Shown here one piece after another: positions 32,951 through 41,904 of a DNA stretch of 49,865 nucleotides. Each line of letters starts with the position of its first letter. The first letter of the stretch is position 1. Below the pieces are notes generated by a model. That model made no database searches and was not told the origin of the DNA. It saw only the letters and a program-made list of their open reading frames with translations. The stretch is taken from assembly GCA_023418315.1 (NCBI GenBank), contig JAEZZY010000024.1, positions 1 through 49,865 on the forward strand, in the 5' to 3' direction. The position numbers and the translations under genes are program-made. The stretch comes from Bacteroidota bacterium. Its GTDB lineage: Bacteria > Bacteroidota > Bacteroidia > Chitinophagales > Chitinophagaceae.

Positions 32951-34129
32951 TTAAGATGTGGAGCGTTTGTAAAGAGCGCCAAAAACAAAGAGCAAGGATA
33001 GCAACAACGGACTCAACTCTGTAAGCGGCAGCTCCTGGATGTTAAATAAATGCAGTAGTAACGAAACAAAGATAAGCCCTATGGCAATGACCGCATACCG
33101 GCTTTTATTTCTTTTGGGGGCAAATGCCAGAATAAAATGCGTAGGCAAGGCCCATAGTAGATTGAAATTGTCGGCACAAGCCTGATGATCGGTAGCCATC
33201 CACATCACCAAAATAAAGCATCCGATGAAACCGCTAAGAAACAGGTTGAAAAAAATCATCGCCTTGCCTAAGCGGTGAAACGGGGGAAAGAACAAGCCTA
33301 ATGCCGTCAGTAAAGCGATAAAGGAGGTAAGCAGCAAAGGTTCGTTTATGCCGGCAGCTAAGGGTTTTGCACCTTCAAGCTCGATGGTGGAAGGTGCGGC
33401 TATTTTTTTGCCGTTTAGCGTGGCACCGCCTACAGCCTGCTCCAAAAAATCTGGCAGAAACATCACATCCGTATTGCTCATGATTTTATCAATCTTGCTG
33501 CCCAGCAAAATATTTACCCCGAAACGCTGCCAGTGTACCCGGTAAAAATAGTGGTTGATAATAGTCCGGAAACTGAGTTGCTTTTCTTTAGGCAACACAT
33601 AGGGGTAAGAAAAACCGCTTCCTAAGGCTTGGGGAAATACATCCCGTATCCTCGTGGCGCAGTTGTCAAAGAAAAAATCGTATTTATAGTATTTGTTTTC
33701 ATCGCGGGCATTCCGTATCAGGAAATTGTATAGCTCGATTTTGTCTTCCTCGCTGAGAAGCAATACTTGCTCCCGTACGCTTCGATGGCTATACCGGTAT
33801 TCTTCTATGAAATTAGGATAAGGATAGTAGGAGAGGTAGTAAAGTAATTTTCCTCTTGTGAATTTCAGCAAAAAATCATCATCATAGCCATTAAAGGTGC
33901 CGTAGTTATAAACATTATCCGTGCCGGCGAGGCTATCGGTAATGCGGATAGCAGTATGCCCGAAGGTTTCCCAGGGTTGTGTGCCGGTGCCGCAGGTCAG
34001 CAGGCTCACCCGCAGATGCGAACTGTCGGTCTGTGCCCATGCAGGAAGGCAGAGGAAGAGTAAAAATACGAGTGCGTTCCGTCTAAGTAAATGCGCCCCA
34101 ATCCTTCCTTTTTTAAAACACATCAACAT
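32951..34129 (-). CDS. DUF4105 membrane protein
   Basis: A protein of about 392 residues. The frame from 34129 (a leader MLMCFKKGR, then a hydrophobic segment ALVFLLFLCLPAWA) gives a proper signal peptide. The DUF4105/Lnb-type periplasmic region follows: TCGTGTQPWETFGHTAIRI, KYDFFFDNCATRIRD, with the His and Cys of a thiol-hydrolase-like fold. The last ~130 residues hold about four membrane helices (LTALGLFFPPF, MIFFNLFLSGFIGCF, FILAFAPK, VIAIGLIFVSLLLHLF). The exact function is unknown. Upstream in-frame ATGs exist (34171 and 34123) and cannot be separated with certainty. Confidence 0.8.
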   Translation of the reverse strand: MLMCFKKGRIGAHLLRRNALVFLLFLCLPAWAQTDSSHLRVSLLTCGTGTQPWETFGHTAIRITDSLAGTDNVYNYGTFNGYDDDFLLKFTRGKLLYYLSYYPYPNFIEEYRYSHRSVREQVLLLSEEDKIELYNFLIRNARDENKYYKYDFFFDNCATRIRDVFPQALGSGFSYPYVLPKEKQLSFRTIINHYFYRVHWQRFGVNILLGSKIDKIMSNTDVMFLPDFLEQAVGGATLNGKKIAAPSTIELEGAKPLAAGINEPLLLTSFIALLTALGLFFPPFHRLGKAMIFFNLFLSGFIGCFILVMWMATDHQACADNFNLLWALPTHFILAFAPKRNKSRYAVIAIGLIFVSLLLHLFNIQELPLTELSPLLLSLLFVFGALYKRSTS

Positions 34130-34218
34130 AGGTATTTGGCTTTTATTGCAATGTTTCGGAAGACAAAGCAATTCGTCAAAGAATGCAACGACAGGTATCG
34201 TAAGCGTCGTTAAAGCGT

Positions 34219-35322
34219 TTAGGAATTTCCCAGTTTTTTCAACATTTTTCCATGCTCTACCAGCGCTGAAAAAAATGTTTTTTGCTCATAATAGGGAATG
34301 CCGAATTCCTGCGCGGTCGTCTTTACGATGGGCGCCAGTTTCTTGTAATGGATGTGGCTGATGTAGGGGAAAAGATGATGCTCCACCTGCCTGTTCAGTC
34401 CGCCTATAAACCAGTCTAAAACGCGGCTTTTAGGAGCGAAGTTGGTGGTGTTCATCATTTGATGGATAGCCCAGCTGTTTTCCATTTTCAGATCTACGTT
34501 AGGCTGGGGAAATTCACAATCTTCCATTACATGCGCCAGTTGGAAAATACAGGACAAGGCCAGTCCGGCAGTGAAGTGCATCAGCAAATAAGCCAGGATT
34601 ACGTGGTACCATGCTGCGCCGGAAAAGAGCAAGGGAAGCACCAGCGTTACTATATAATAGAATACTTTGTAGCTGATGAGGCGGGTCATGGCTTTGCGGA
34701 GGGTTGTTTTTTCTTTTTTCAGCAGACCCAATTCATTGTACTCAATGAGTTGTTTAAAATCTTTTTGGGTAGTCCAGAATATCGTCATCAGCCCGTATAG
34801 AAACCAAGCATAGAGATGTTGGTATTTATGAAAACCGCGTTTAGGCTGGGCGGGAGAGAAACGAAGTAAAACACCCGCGTCAATATCGTGATCCAGCCCG
34901 TCTATATTGGTATAGGTATGGTGCAGGATATTATGCTGTATGCGCCAGTTGAGATCATAGCCGCCTACAAGCATAATGATTTTCCCGAGGTGCCGGTTGA
35001 GGGTTTTATTGCCTGAATAAGCATCGTGATTGGAGTCGTGCATTACCGAGCAGCCTATGCCCACCATTCCCAAAGCCATTAAAAGCCAGGCTCCGTAAAA
35101 GAGCAGGAGATTGGAAGCGGCAAACCCTAAGACGATGGAAAAATAAGGAACCACATAAATAGCGATCATCGCTACGGATTTCCATTTCATAGAGGCATCG
35201 CCGTGCATCTCTATTTTATTCTCCTTAAAATATACATCTATTCTTTGCTTGAGCGTATCGAAAAAGCCGGCTTTATCTTTGGGTGCAAATTTTACCAGGC
35301 TAAGTTTTTGTGTGGGATTCAA
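34219..35322 (-). CDS. Fatty acid desaturase, front-end (acyl-CoA) type
   Basis: A 367-residue membrane desaturase. The His boxes are HDSNHD (about 118), HNILHHTYTN (about 151) and a QVEHHLFP box near residue 313 in which Gln replaces the first His. That Gln is the mark of front-end desaturases of the delta-5/delta-6 type. Membrane segments lie at about 50-95 and 225-265. There is no cytochrome b5 domain, so electrons must come from outside. It is a second desaturase besides the one at 28.7 kb and belongs to a different subfamily, so it may act on other acyl positions. It stands alone. Confidence 0.9.
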   Translation of the reverse strand: MNPTQKLSLVKFAPKDKAGFFDTLKQRIDVYFKENKIEMHGDASMKWKSVAMIAIYVVPYFSIVLGFAASNLLLFYGAWLLMALGMVGIGCSVMHDSNHDAYSGNKTLNRHLGKIIMLVGGYDLNWRIQHNILHHTYTNIDGLDHDIDAGVLLRFSPAQPKRGFHKYQHLYAWFLYGLMTIFWTTQKDFKQLIEYNELGLLKKEKTTLRKAMTRLISYKVFYYIVTLVLPLLFSGAAWYHVILAYLLMHFTAGLALSCIFQLAHVMEDCEFPQPNVDLKMENSWAIHQMMNTTNFAPKSRVLDWFIGGLNRQVEHHLFPYISHIHYKKLAPIVKTTAQEFGIPYYEQKTFFSALVEHGKMLKKLGNS

Positions 35323-35468
35323 TATTGAAAAAATTTACGCAAAAATAGGCATTGTAAAGCAGAAATTTTCATTTATGGGATATTTATCTGAAAGGTGTAA
35401 TCACCCAAAGCGCACAAAGGAAATAAAGAACCGATAACAACCCCGATGAGCGCGTAAGGATTCCTTGT

Positions 35469-35741
35469 TTAATGAAAAAAGAATTCCAGCAACAGAATAA
35501 AAACAGCGCCTGCCATACCGCCCATCAGTGTGGCAAGCGCATCTCGTAATTCGGCGTGTCCCCATCCTGTTATTTTGGAAAAAAGTTCAAAGCCGAAACC
35601 GATGATATTCACCAGAAGCATATTCATAGCCAGCGCCGGAGCAAAAGCCACCGATAAATGAAATTGTAAGACTATCTGAAAAAATACAGCCAGCAAGATG
35701 CCTACATAGAAATGCTTCCATTTGTCGTAGCTTATTTTCAT
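35469..35741 (-). CDS. Small integral membrane protein
   Basis: A 90-residue protein with about three membrane helices (about 10-30, 33-52 and 68-88) and short charged loops. The features seen are DKWKHFYVGILLAVFFQIVL, 'FELFSKITGWGHAELRDALA' and 'GGMAGAVFILLLEFF'. The DK-x-KH-F start, a conserved Asp in 'ELRDALAT' and Gly-rich helix three recall the YfiM-like small membrane proteins found in many Bacteroidota. I do not recognise a function. It lies 31 bases upstream of phoH in the sense of the minus strand and could be cotranscribed with it. Confidence 0.65.
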   Translation of the reverse strand: MKISYDKWKHFYVGILLAVFFQIVLQFHLSVAFAPALAMNMLLVNIIGFGFELFSKITGWGHAELRDALATLMGGMAGAVFILLLEFFFH

Positions 35742-35772
35742 GCTTAGTTGCTTGCCTATGAAACTAAATAAT

Positions 35773-36768
35773 TTATACCGGTTTTCTTTGTTCTTCCTTC
35801 AGGGCTTCTTCCCGTTCTTGCTCTTTGTCGTATGCTCTGATGATTTTTTTCACCAGTCTGTGGCGCACCACATCCGCTTCGTCCAGTTCCACATAGGCTA
35901 TACCTTCTATGTTTTTGAGAATGCGGGAAGCCTTTATTAAGCCGGAACGCTGGTTTTTAGGCAAATCCACCTGGGTAAGATCACCGGTGATAATCGCTTT
36001 CGCACTGGGTCCGATCCGTGTAAGGAACATTTTAAGCTGCAAATCCGTGGTGTTTTGCGCCTCATCCAAAATGATGAAAGAATTATCCAGCGTGCGACCG
36101 CGCATATAGGCCAGCGGTGCTATCTCTATAATGCGGTTGGCCATGTAGTAGCTCAGTTTGTCGCTGGGGATCATATCATCCAGCGCATCATACAGCGGGC
36201 GCAGGTAAGGGTCTATTTTTTCCTTGAGGTCGCCGGGCAGAAAACCGAGGCTCTCACCGGCTTCTACGGCGGGTCTGGTAAGGATAATCTTGCGCACAGC
36301 TTTATTTTTCAAGGCACGTACGGCAAGCGCAACGGCGGTATAGGTTTTACCCGTACCGGCAGGTCCTATGGCAAAGATGATATCGTTCTTTTCCGAAACG
36401 TTCGCCATCAGTTTCTGATTGGCGGTTTTGGCTCTTACCACTTTCCCGTTGGGGCCGAAGACGAGGATGTCGTTGCCGCCGGTTTCGTCAGCCAGTGGCG
36501 GTGCCTCACCTTGTTCTTCATCGCCTAAGATACGGGAGAAATAATTTTCGGAAAGATGACCGTTTCGCTCCAGATACTTAATCACCTGAGCGATTTTTCC
36601 TTGAGCCATAGCCACTTCATCGGGCATTCCCGAAAGTTTTATTTGTGAGCCGCGGGAAAGGATTTTCAATAAAGGAAATCTCTTTTTGAGAATATCGAAT
36701 TTACTGTTGTTGATCCCGAAAAATTCTATGGGATTAACGGTTTCCAGGTTGATGATGGCTTCTGTCAA
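35773..36768 (-). CDS. PhoH family protein
   Basis: A 331-residue P-loop NTPase. The N-terminal KH-like segment (about 20-80, FFGINNSKFDILKKRFPLL) is followed by the Walker A motif AIGPAGTGKTYTAVA near residue 133 and Walker B IILDEAQNTT near 218. Sensor motifs are in AIITGDLTQVDLP and RSGLIKASRILK. It belongs to the PhoH-like/YbeZ branch, which acts in RNA metabolism and ribosome maturation in other bacteria. No ybeY is adjacent here. Length and motifs are complete. Confidence 0.92.
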   Translation of the reverse strand: MTEAIINLETVNPIEFFGINNSKFDILKKRFPLLKILSRGSQIKLSGMPDEVAMAQGKIAQVIKYLERNGHLSENYFSRILGDEEQGEAPPLADETGGNDILVFGPNGKVVRAKTANQKLMANVSEKNDIIFAIGPAGTGKTYTAVALAVRALKNKAVRKIILTRPAVEAGESLGFLPGDLKEKIDPYLRPLYDALDDMIPSDKLSYYMANRIIEIAPLAYMRGRTLDNSFIILDEAQNTTDLQLKMFLTRIGPSAKAIITGDLTQVDLPKNQRSGLIKASRILKNIEGIAYVELDEADVVRHRLVKKIIRAYDKEQEREEALKEEQRKPV

Positions 36769-36841
36769 TGTGTGGTATTTTATCGTGAGCGAATAGGAAT
36801 TGGAATCGGTACAGTGTGGTCTGTCGCCTTCGTTTTTAAAA

Positions 36842-37297
36842 TCAGATTTTATAACCTTGTTGCTTAAAATCTTCTACTTTTTGGGCTATGGCTGGGTCGC
36901 TCAGGGCAAACATGCGTGCTGCCAATGCCGCCGCATTTCTCGCACCTGCCTTGCCTACGGCGAGAGTGCCTACGGGCAATCCTGCTGGCATCTGCACAAT
37001 ACTGTACAAAGCATCTACACCACCCGGCAAACCACCGTCCAAAGGCACACCCAGCACGGGCAGGGAGGTATAGGCAGCGCATACGCCCGGCAGTGCAGCA
37101 GCCATGCCCGCAGCGGCAATCACACAGCCAAAACCTTTTTCCTTAGCGGTTACCATCAGCTCACGAACCTTATCCGGATTGCGGTGGGCGGATGCGATTA
37201 CCATTTCATTTTCGATACCGAACCAGCCAAGCCAGGCTTGCGCTTCTTTCATAACCGCTTCATCCGTCTGCGAACCCATAATGATCATTACTTTCAT
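36842..37297 (-). CDS. purE: 5-(carboxyamino)imidazole ribonucleotide mutase
   Basis: A 151-residue PurE, the class I mutase of purine synthesis (N5-CAIR to CAIR). Key segments are MIIMGSQTDEAVMKEA with the GS/D phosphate-binding motif, VIASAHRNPDKV with the catalytic His, FGCVIAAAGMAAALPGVCAA, PVLGVPLDGGLPGGVDALYS, 'VQMPAGLPVGTLAVG' and 'NAAALAARM'. It is in the cytosol. It works with PurK, which is not in the window. It lies divergent from the NlpC/P60 gene with a 205-base gap. Confidence 0.96.
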   Translation of the reverse strand: MKVMIIMGSQTDEAVMKEAQAWLGWFGIENEMVIASAHRNPDKVRELMVTAKEKGFGCVIAAAGMAAALPGVCAAYTSLPVLGVPLDGGLPGGVDALYSIVQMPAGLPVGTLAVGKAGARNAAALAARMFALSDPAIAQKVEDFKQQGYKI

Positions 37298-37502
37298 AAA
37301 AATTGTTGTGTTTTGTGTTTTTTATTTTTATGCAAATGAAAGTATAAATTTTATGCCCTCCGCATTTGTTGAATTATACACCTTTTGTGGACATCTTTTT
37401 TTAAAGCCTACATAGGGCAAATAATCTTATTACCCGGCGCCGGTTTGTCTTGTTGTTTTTTTTCTCCATTAAAGTATAATATTGCACCACCGATTACGAC
37501 GC

Positions 37503-38285
37503 ATGTTTATGATATTGGATTATGCCTATTGCAATGTGCCGGTGATGCCTATGCGCCGGGAGCCTTCTCACCGTTCGGAGCAGGTAAGCCAGCTTTTATT
37601 TGGGGAAAAAGCAGAGATAGGAAATACGCATAATAACGGTTGGGTGCAGGTGAAAAATAAATGGGACGGGTATGTAGGGTGGTGTACTCAAACGCAGCTA
37701 AGCGCTCTTTCCAAAAAAGAATATCAAAAAGAAGCCCGTTACACAGCCATGAATCCTACCGACAAGCTGTGGATAGAAGGTAAGGAAACCTGGATACCCG
37801 CAGGTGCCGAACTGAAAAGGGGAAGTTTTAAATCGGATATAGGCGAGGTGCTTTTCAAAGGGAAAAAGCAAAAAACCGAAGAGCTGACCTGCACTCCCGA
37901 AGCGTTGATAGCAGCGGCAGAATTATTCTTACATGCGCCTTATCAATGGGGTGGCAGAACCCATGCGGGCATAGATTGCTCCGGATTGTCGCAAATGGCC
38001 TATAAACTGTGCAATAAACCGCTACTGAGGGATGCCTCGCAACAGGCAACGGAAGGTACGCTCATTGATTTTTTACAACATGCTGCCCCCGGCGACCTTG
38101 CGTTTTTTGATAATGCGGAAGGAAATATCCACCATGTAGGCATACTGATAGACAGCGAAACCATCATCCATGCTACGGAAACCGCCGGCAGGGTAGTGAT
38201 AGATAAAATAGACCAAGGTGGCATTATCAGCACACGCTTGCGCAAGCGCACCCATCATCTGCGACTGGTAAAACGTTATATCTGA
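37503..38285 (+). CDS. NlpC/P60 peptidoglycan hydrolase with SH3-like domain
   Basis: The frame from 37503 gives 260 residues. The first ~60 resemble a bacterial SH3 domain (VMPMRREPSHRSEQVSQLLF, WVQVKNKWDGYVGW). Residues about 130-258 form the NlpC/P60 catalytic domain: PYQWGGRTHAGIDCSG with catalytic Cys159, then HHVGILI with His211, and a third polar residue further on. It has no signal peptide, so the protein either acts in the cytosol on recycled muropeptides, as YkfC-like enzymes do, or is exported by another route. The neighbouring ATG at 37509 is an equal start. Confidence 0.9.
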   Translation: MFMILDYAYCNVPVMPMRREPSHRSEQVSQLLFGEKAEIGNTHNNGWVQVKNKWDGYVGWCTQTQLSALSKKEYQKEARYTAMNPTDKLWIEGKETWIPAGAELKRGSFKSDIGEVLFKGKKQKTEELTCTPEALIAAAELFLHAPYQWGGRTHAGIDCSGLSQMAYKLCNKPLLRDASQQATEGTLIDFLQHAAPGDLAFFDNAEGNIHHVGILIDSETIIHATETAGRVVIDKIDQGGIISTRLRKRTHHLRLVKRYI

Positions 38286-38308
38286 GCTTCCGGATTGGGT
38301 GAAAGCAG

Positions 38309-38602
38309 CTATTGCTTAGCCAGTATTTTGGCAAATTCCTCTTTGCATTCTGTGGCGCAAAACCCATAGATTTTTTCATCTACCATCAGCGTATCTGCCA
38401 CACCTGCCGTCAAAGGCATTCCGCAAATAGTGTCTTTGTCGGAAGCAAACTGAATGCCTGCAAATTGATCGGTCTTTTCTTCTTCCACCACCGATTCCGA
38501 AGTCATCTCTTCTTGTTTTGTTTCTTCATTGGCATTACCGCAGGCGGTGAACATGGCTGCCAGCATGAGGGCAGGAACAATTGTTTTAATGGTTGTACGC
38601 AT
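38309..38602 (-). CDS. YHS-domain lipoprotein
   Basis: A 97-residue protein with a lipobox (FTACG, Cys near 21), a Glu/Ser/Thr-rich linker, and a YHS-type metal-binding segment. The segment comprises DTICGMPLTAGVADTLMVDE and 'KIYGFCATECKEEFAK', with the Cys residues placed as in YHS domains. YHS domains bind copper or other metals in several envelope proteins. A periplasmic metal-sensing or storage role is plausible but unproven. It converges with the NlpC/P60 gene and has a 12-base gap after the large PHP protein gene stop, so it may be in the same transcript. Confidence 0.8.
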   Translation of the reverse strand: MRTTIKTIVPALMLAAMFTACGNANEETKQEEMTSESVVEEEKTDQFAGIQFASDKDTICGMPLTAGVADTLMVDEKIYGFCATECKEEFAKILAKQ

Positions 38603-38614
38603 AATTATGATTGT

Positions 38615-41600
38615 TTACAATTTTACAAATTTCCGTTTTATCCGTTCATAACCTATTCGCCATTCCAGAATGTACACTCCGGCAGGTAAGAAGGCTATAG
38701 GCAAGTGGATAGTTTGCGATCCTTTTATAAGGGAAGGGTGGAAAGATACTGATTTCTGTCCTGAAAGAGTATAAACCCGGAAATCGGCGCTGCCCGGTTG
38801 GCTGGCTTTTAGATGTAGGCGCAGATAATCACCGGCGGGATTGGTAAGGATGTTCAGCTCATTTAACGGGTTTTTAGGCGCAGTCCTGTCAGGGATTTCA
38901 TTCATCACAGGATCCGGAAGGCGGGTGTACCATATAGGGGCGGTGAGTGTTCTTTTAGTTCCATAGCGTATATCGGCATAGTAATAAGCGGTGCTGCCTG
39001 GCGGCAAGGTAATATCGGTATAGCAGAGCGAATGTCCTCTGCCTGTAACCAGCTCCGTCGCTTTTTGTCCGTTGCCGGGCGTGCCGGACAGTATCGTAAT
39101 GACCGGTGTATCGCTGCTCATAGAATTGGTAGTAGTAACCACCAGCGCAGGGGCGTATTCATGTGCCATTTCGCTTCCCATCATTTGTCCTTGCAGAAAA
39201 ATATTGGACTGCGTAGGACAATCTTGCGTAGCATAAAACCGCATGTCGCGCATGGCCTGCAAAAAATCATTTTTAGAAAGAGAAGGAGCGATGACGGCAG
39301 TGCGGCTATTGGCGGTTCTCCCGAAGGTCATATTATGATTGTCATGGTCTATCATAGGTGCAGCCCTATAGCCCAGGGAAAGAAGGTGAAGATAATAATC
39401 CAGATATTCCATATTACTGCCGGGCTCGGTATAGGAAGTATGAACGCTGAAAGCCGGCCCGCTTTCCACGGCAATGCCTACGATGGCGCTGTCTGCACCA
39501 GCAAGGTAAGGAGCATAGGCAAGCTGTTCATAGTCTTTAAACGATGGATGAGCCAGGGTGGCAAAAGCGTTGGTGGAGGCGAAGCTGTTCACCTTGCCAA
39601 ACAAACCTTTGGAAGAAACATAATCGTTTTTCGCCACATAGATATCATAATTGGGCGCACCTTGAATCGTTTCCCATCCCATCAATGAATCCACGCCATA
39701 AACCAGCACATGTCCGCCGTGGCTGATGGTTCCCCATTCCATACCATATAGCGCCAGAAAGCCCGGATGCGTCGCTGTATAGTTGGCAGCCTCATTCAGC
39801 CCTATGGCATATTCCGCCAGCGTCATACCCGGGTTGTTACTTGCCGTATAATGATTGTGTTCGCTGATGCCGAGGAAATCCATACAGAGCGCATTCCTTG
39901 CAAAATCATAGTCGTCATAGGGCGTTTGGCTTTTATCATCTTGATTGCCATCGGAGAGGGCACTGTGGCTATGAAGATCGCCAAAATAATAATTCAAAAA
40001 GGGTGCAGAAGTAGTGGTTGCAGTTCCTTGCAAAAAACTATCGGTTTTATACACCGGCCCGCCTATACAGAGTTCGTTATAGGGGATAATAAAAAAATAG
40101 TAGCCGGTCATGGCAGAAAGTCCCGAAGCATGAAAGCTGTAATTTTTTCCTGTGGAAAGAAGGGTGGCGCCGCCTATAGAATTGCCGCTAACGTAGGTAG
40201 TCCCGTCTTGGGGTAAAGCGGTTAAAAAATTATTGCTGCCGATAAGAATCAGATAGGCATCCGTAAGCGCATCGCCGGGAGTAAAAAATCCGGTGATGGA
40301 ACTACGGTCGGGTTGTAAAATAAGCTGACGGGCATTTTGGTCGGGCGCTTTGCAGGGCAAAAGAATATTCGTGCTTTGCTGTCCCGTAAGGATGGAAGAG
40401 GTAAGATAAACCGGGCCGCCGCTGCACGCAAAATCATTGAACCCAAAAATGAAATAATGATACACTGTGCTGTGCTGAAGCTGGATAGCCGTGAATTGCG
40501 AAAGACCTCCACTATACAGCACCTTGCCTCCGCCAAGCGAATCACCGGTAGTATAGCGCATTCCATTTACAGGGAGGGAAGATAGGCTGCCGTTCACAGT
40601 CGCTACCACAAGGTATTCGCTTGCATCCGGTGATGGCGTAAAACTTCCTTTCATGCTGCCGGTGGTTATATTCGTGAAACTGAGGTTAGTCGCCGCTTGA
40701 GTGGGCGTTTGGCAGGGCGGTCCGGCAGTAGTGCTTTGCGTGGCGGTTAAAGGATTGGCGGTGAGATAGCGCAGCGCTCCGTTGCAATATTGATTCACCG
40801 AAAAAACATAGAATGTATAGGCAGTAGTGGGGTTAAGATTGCCGGCAGTAAAGCTGTTTCCGCTGCCGCAGTAAACGACTACGCCGTCGCCCACATCATC
40901 GCCTACGGAGTAAACCGTACTATCCACGGGATTTGAGGTGAGCTGCCCCTGATACGTAGCCACCACCATATAGCCGTCCGGTGCAGGTTGGGCAGGGGTG
41001 AAACTTCCCGAAACAGATGTAGCGGTTACATTGCTGAAGACGAGATTGGTAGCGGAAGCAAGGGGGGTGTTGCATGGTGTTCCAGATGCTGTGATGTGGA
41101 TATGATCTATAGCCAACGCCGGACGGGAGCCGCTGCTGCCGCCTGCCGAATTATAATAATAAAACCGCAACACCGCCTGAGGCGCATGATGGAACGAAGC
41201 CGGCAAGGACACATTCACGATGCTGCCGCTTGCAGCTACATAGTTGGTAGCCGTTACCTCTGCTGCCGTGAGCTCGGTGAAATTTATCCCGTTTACAGAG
41301 GCATAAAGTTTTAAAGTAGCGGTGCGGTTGCTGGTAGGAGCGCCGTTGAAAACCGTAGCCCAGTCGAAACTGAGGCTTCCCGCATTGACCCCCGAAAAAT
41401 CGAAGTGCATATCTATGGCGAGGGAATTGGTATTATCCGTAGTGCCGGTTACCAAGAACAGCAGTCGTCCGTTTACCGTGTCTTTATACAAGCCACCGGC
41501 GCTCATCTGGTTGGTGATAAAAGAAGAGGAAGCAGTGGTAATACGTGTGGGGTCGGGTATAGGGGCAATACCGCCGGGCGCTACACTGCTAAATCGCTCT

Positions 41601-41755
41601 GCACCTCTGCCCGCTGCAAAATTGTTTGTCCAGGTAGTAATAGAATCGAAGGTTTCCAAATAGCTTAGCATAGGCTGCCCCGCCATAGGCACGGGTAATT
41701 GTGCAGCAGCAGATAAGGATAGGAATAAAAATACGATAAGGAGGTTTTTTTTCAT
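38615..41755 (-). CDS. T9SS protein joining fibronectin-like repeats to a PHP-type hydrolase domain
   Basis: The frame from the ATG at 41755 gives 1046 residues; the longer frame to 41857 runs into AT-rich repeats. Domains in order: a signal peptide; an N-terminal ~200-residue beta-rich region; three fibronectin-type III-like repeats of about 117 residues (about 227-344, 347-464 and 467-583), each starting with a Cys-x-x-P segment; and a PHP/CehA-McbA-like metallohydrolase region (about 588-870). That region has FGDLHSHSALSDG, GISEHNHYT, GMEWGT, GGHVLVYG and ATLAHPSF as likely metal ligands. A T9SS type A C-terminal domain ends the protein (about 967-1046). It is probably exported and may hydrolyse phosphoesters or related bonds outside the cell. 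The substrate is unknown. Confidence 0.85.
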   Translation of the reverse strand: MKKNLLIVFLFLSLSAAAQLPVPMAGQPMLSYLETFDSITTWTNNFAAGRGAERFSSVAPGGIAPIPDPTRITTASSSFITNQMSAGGLYKDTVNGRLLFLVTGTTDNTNSLAIDMHFDFSGVNAGSLSFDWATVFNGAPTSNRTATLKLYASVNGINFTELTAAEVTATNYVAASGSIVNVSLPASFHHAPQAVLRFYYYNSAGGSSGSRPALAIDHIHITASGTPCNTPLASATNLVFSNVTATSVSGSFTPAQPAPDGYMVVATYQGQLTSNPVDSTVYSVGDDVGDGVVVYCGSGNSFTAGNLNPTTAYTFYVFSVNQYCNGALRYLTANPLTATQSTTAGPPCQTPTQAATNLSFTNITTGSMKGSFTPSPDASEYLVVATVNGSLSSLPVNGMRYTTGDSLGGGKVLYSGGLSQFTAIQLQHSTVYHYFIFGFNDFACSGGPVYLTSSILTGQQSTNILLPCKAPDQNARQLILQPDRSSITGFFTPGDALTDAYLILIGSNNFLTALPQDGTTYVSGNSIGGATLLSTGKNYSFHASGLSAMTGYYFFIIPYNELCIGGPVYKTDSFLQGTATTTSAPFLNYYFGDLHSHSALSDGNQDDKSQTPYDDYDFARNALCMDFLGISEHNHYTASNNPGMTLAEYAIGLNEAANYTATHPGFLALYGMEWGTISHGGHVLVYGVDSLMGWETIQGAPNYDIYVAKNDYVSSKGLFGKVNSFASTNAFATLAHPSFKDYEQLAYAPYLAGADSAIVGIAVESGPAFSVHTSYTEPGSNMEYLDYYLHLLSLGYRAAPMIDHDNHNMTFGRTANSRTAVIAPSLSKNDFLQAMRDMRFYATQDCPTQSNIFLQGQMMGSEMAHEYAPALVVTTTNSMSSDTPVITILSGTPGNGQKATELVTGRGHSLCYTDITLPPGSTAYYYADIRYGTKRTLTAPIWYTRLPDPVMNEIPDRTAPKNPLNELNILTNPAGDYLRLHLKASQPGSADFRVYTLSGQKSVSFHPSLIKGSQTIHLPIAFLPAGVYILEWRIGYERIKRKFVKL

Positions 41756-41771
41756 ATTCGATAGGTGGTCT

Positions 41772-41834
41772 AAATTACAAATTACAAATGAGAAAATTGA
41801 AAATGTCAAATTATAAATTACGAATGTCAAAATT
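41772..41834 (+). repeat. Degenerate 7 bp tandem array (AAATTAC-like)
   Basis: Nine heptamers follow each other with little drift: AAATTAC, AAATTAC, AAATGAG, AAAATTG, AAAATGT, CAAATTA, TAAATTA, CGAATGT, CAAAATT. The array lies between two divergent genes and inflates the reading frame on the minus strand upstream of the PHP-type protein. Replication slippage is the likely source. Confidence 0.6.
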
Positions 41835-41904
41835 GCAAAGGACGCACCATTAACCACTCACTAACAACTAATTCCTATTTTCGTGGCTAAAATCAGGGAA
41901 ATTT

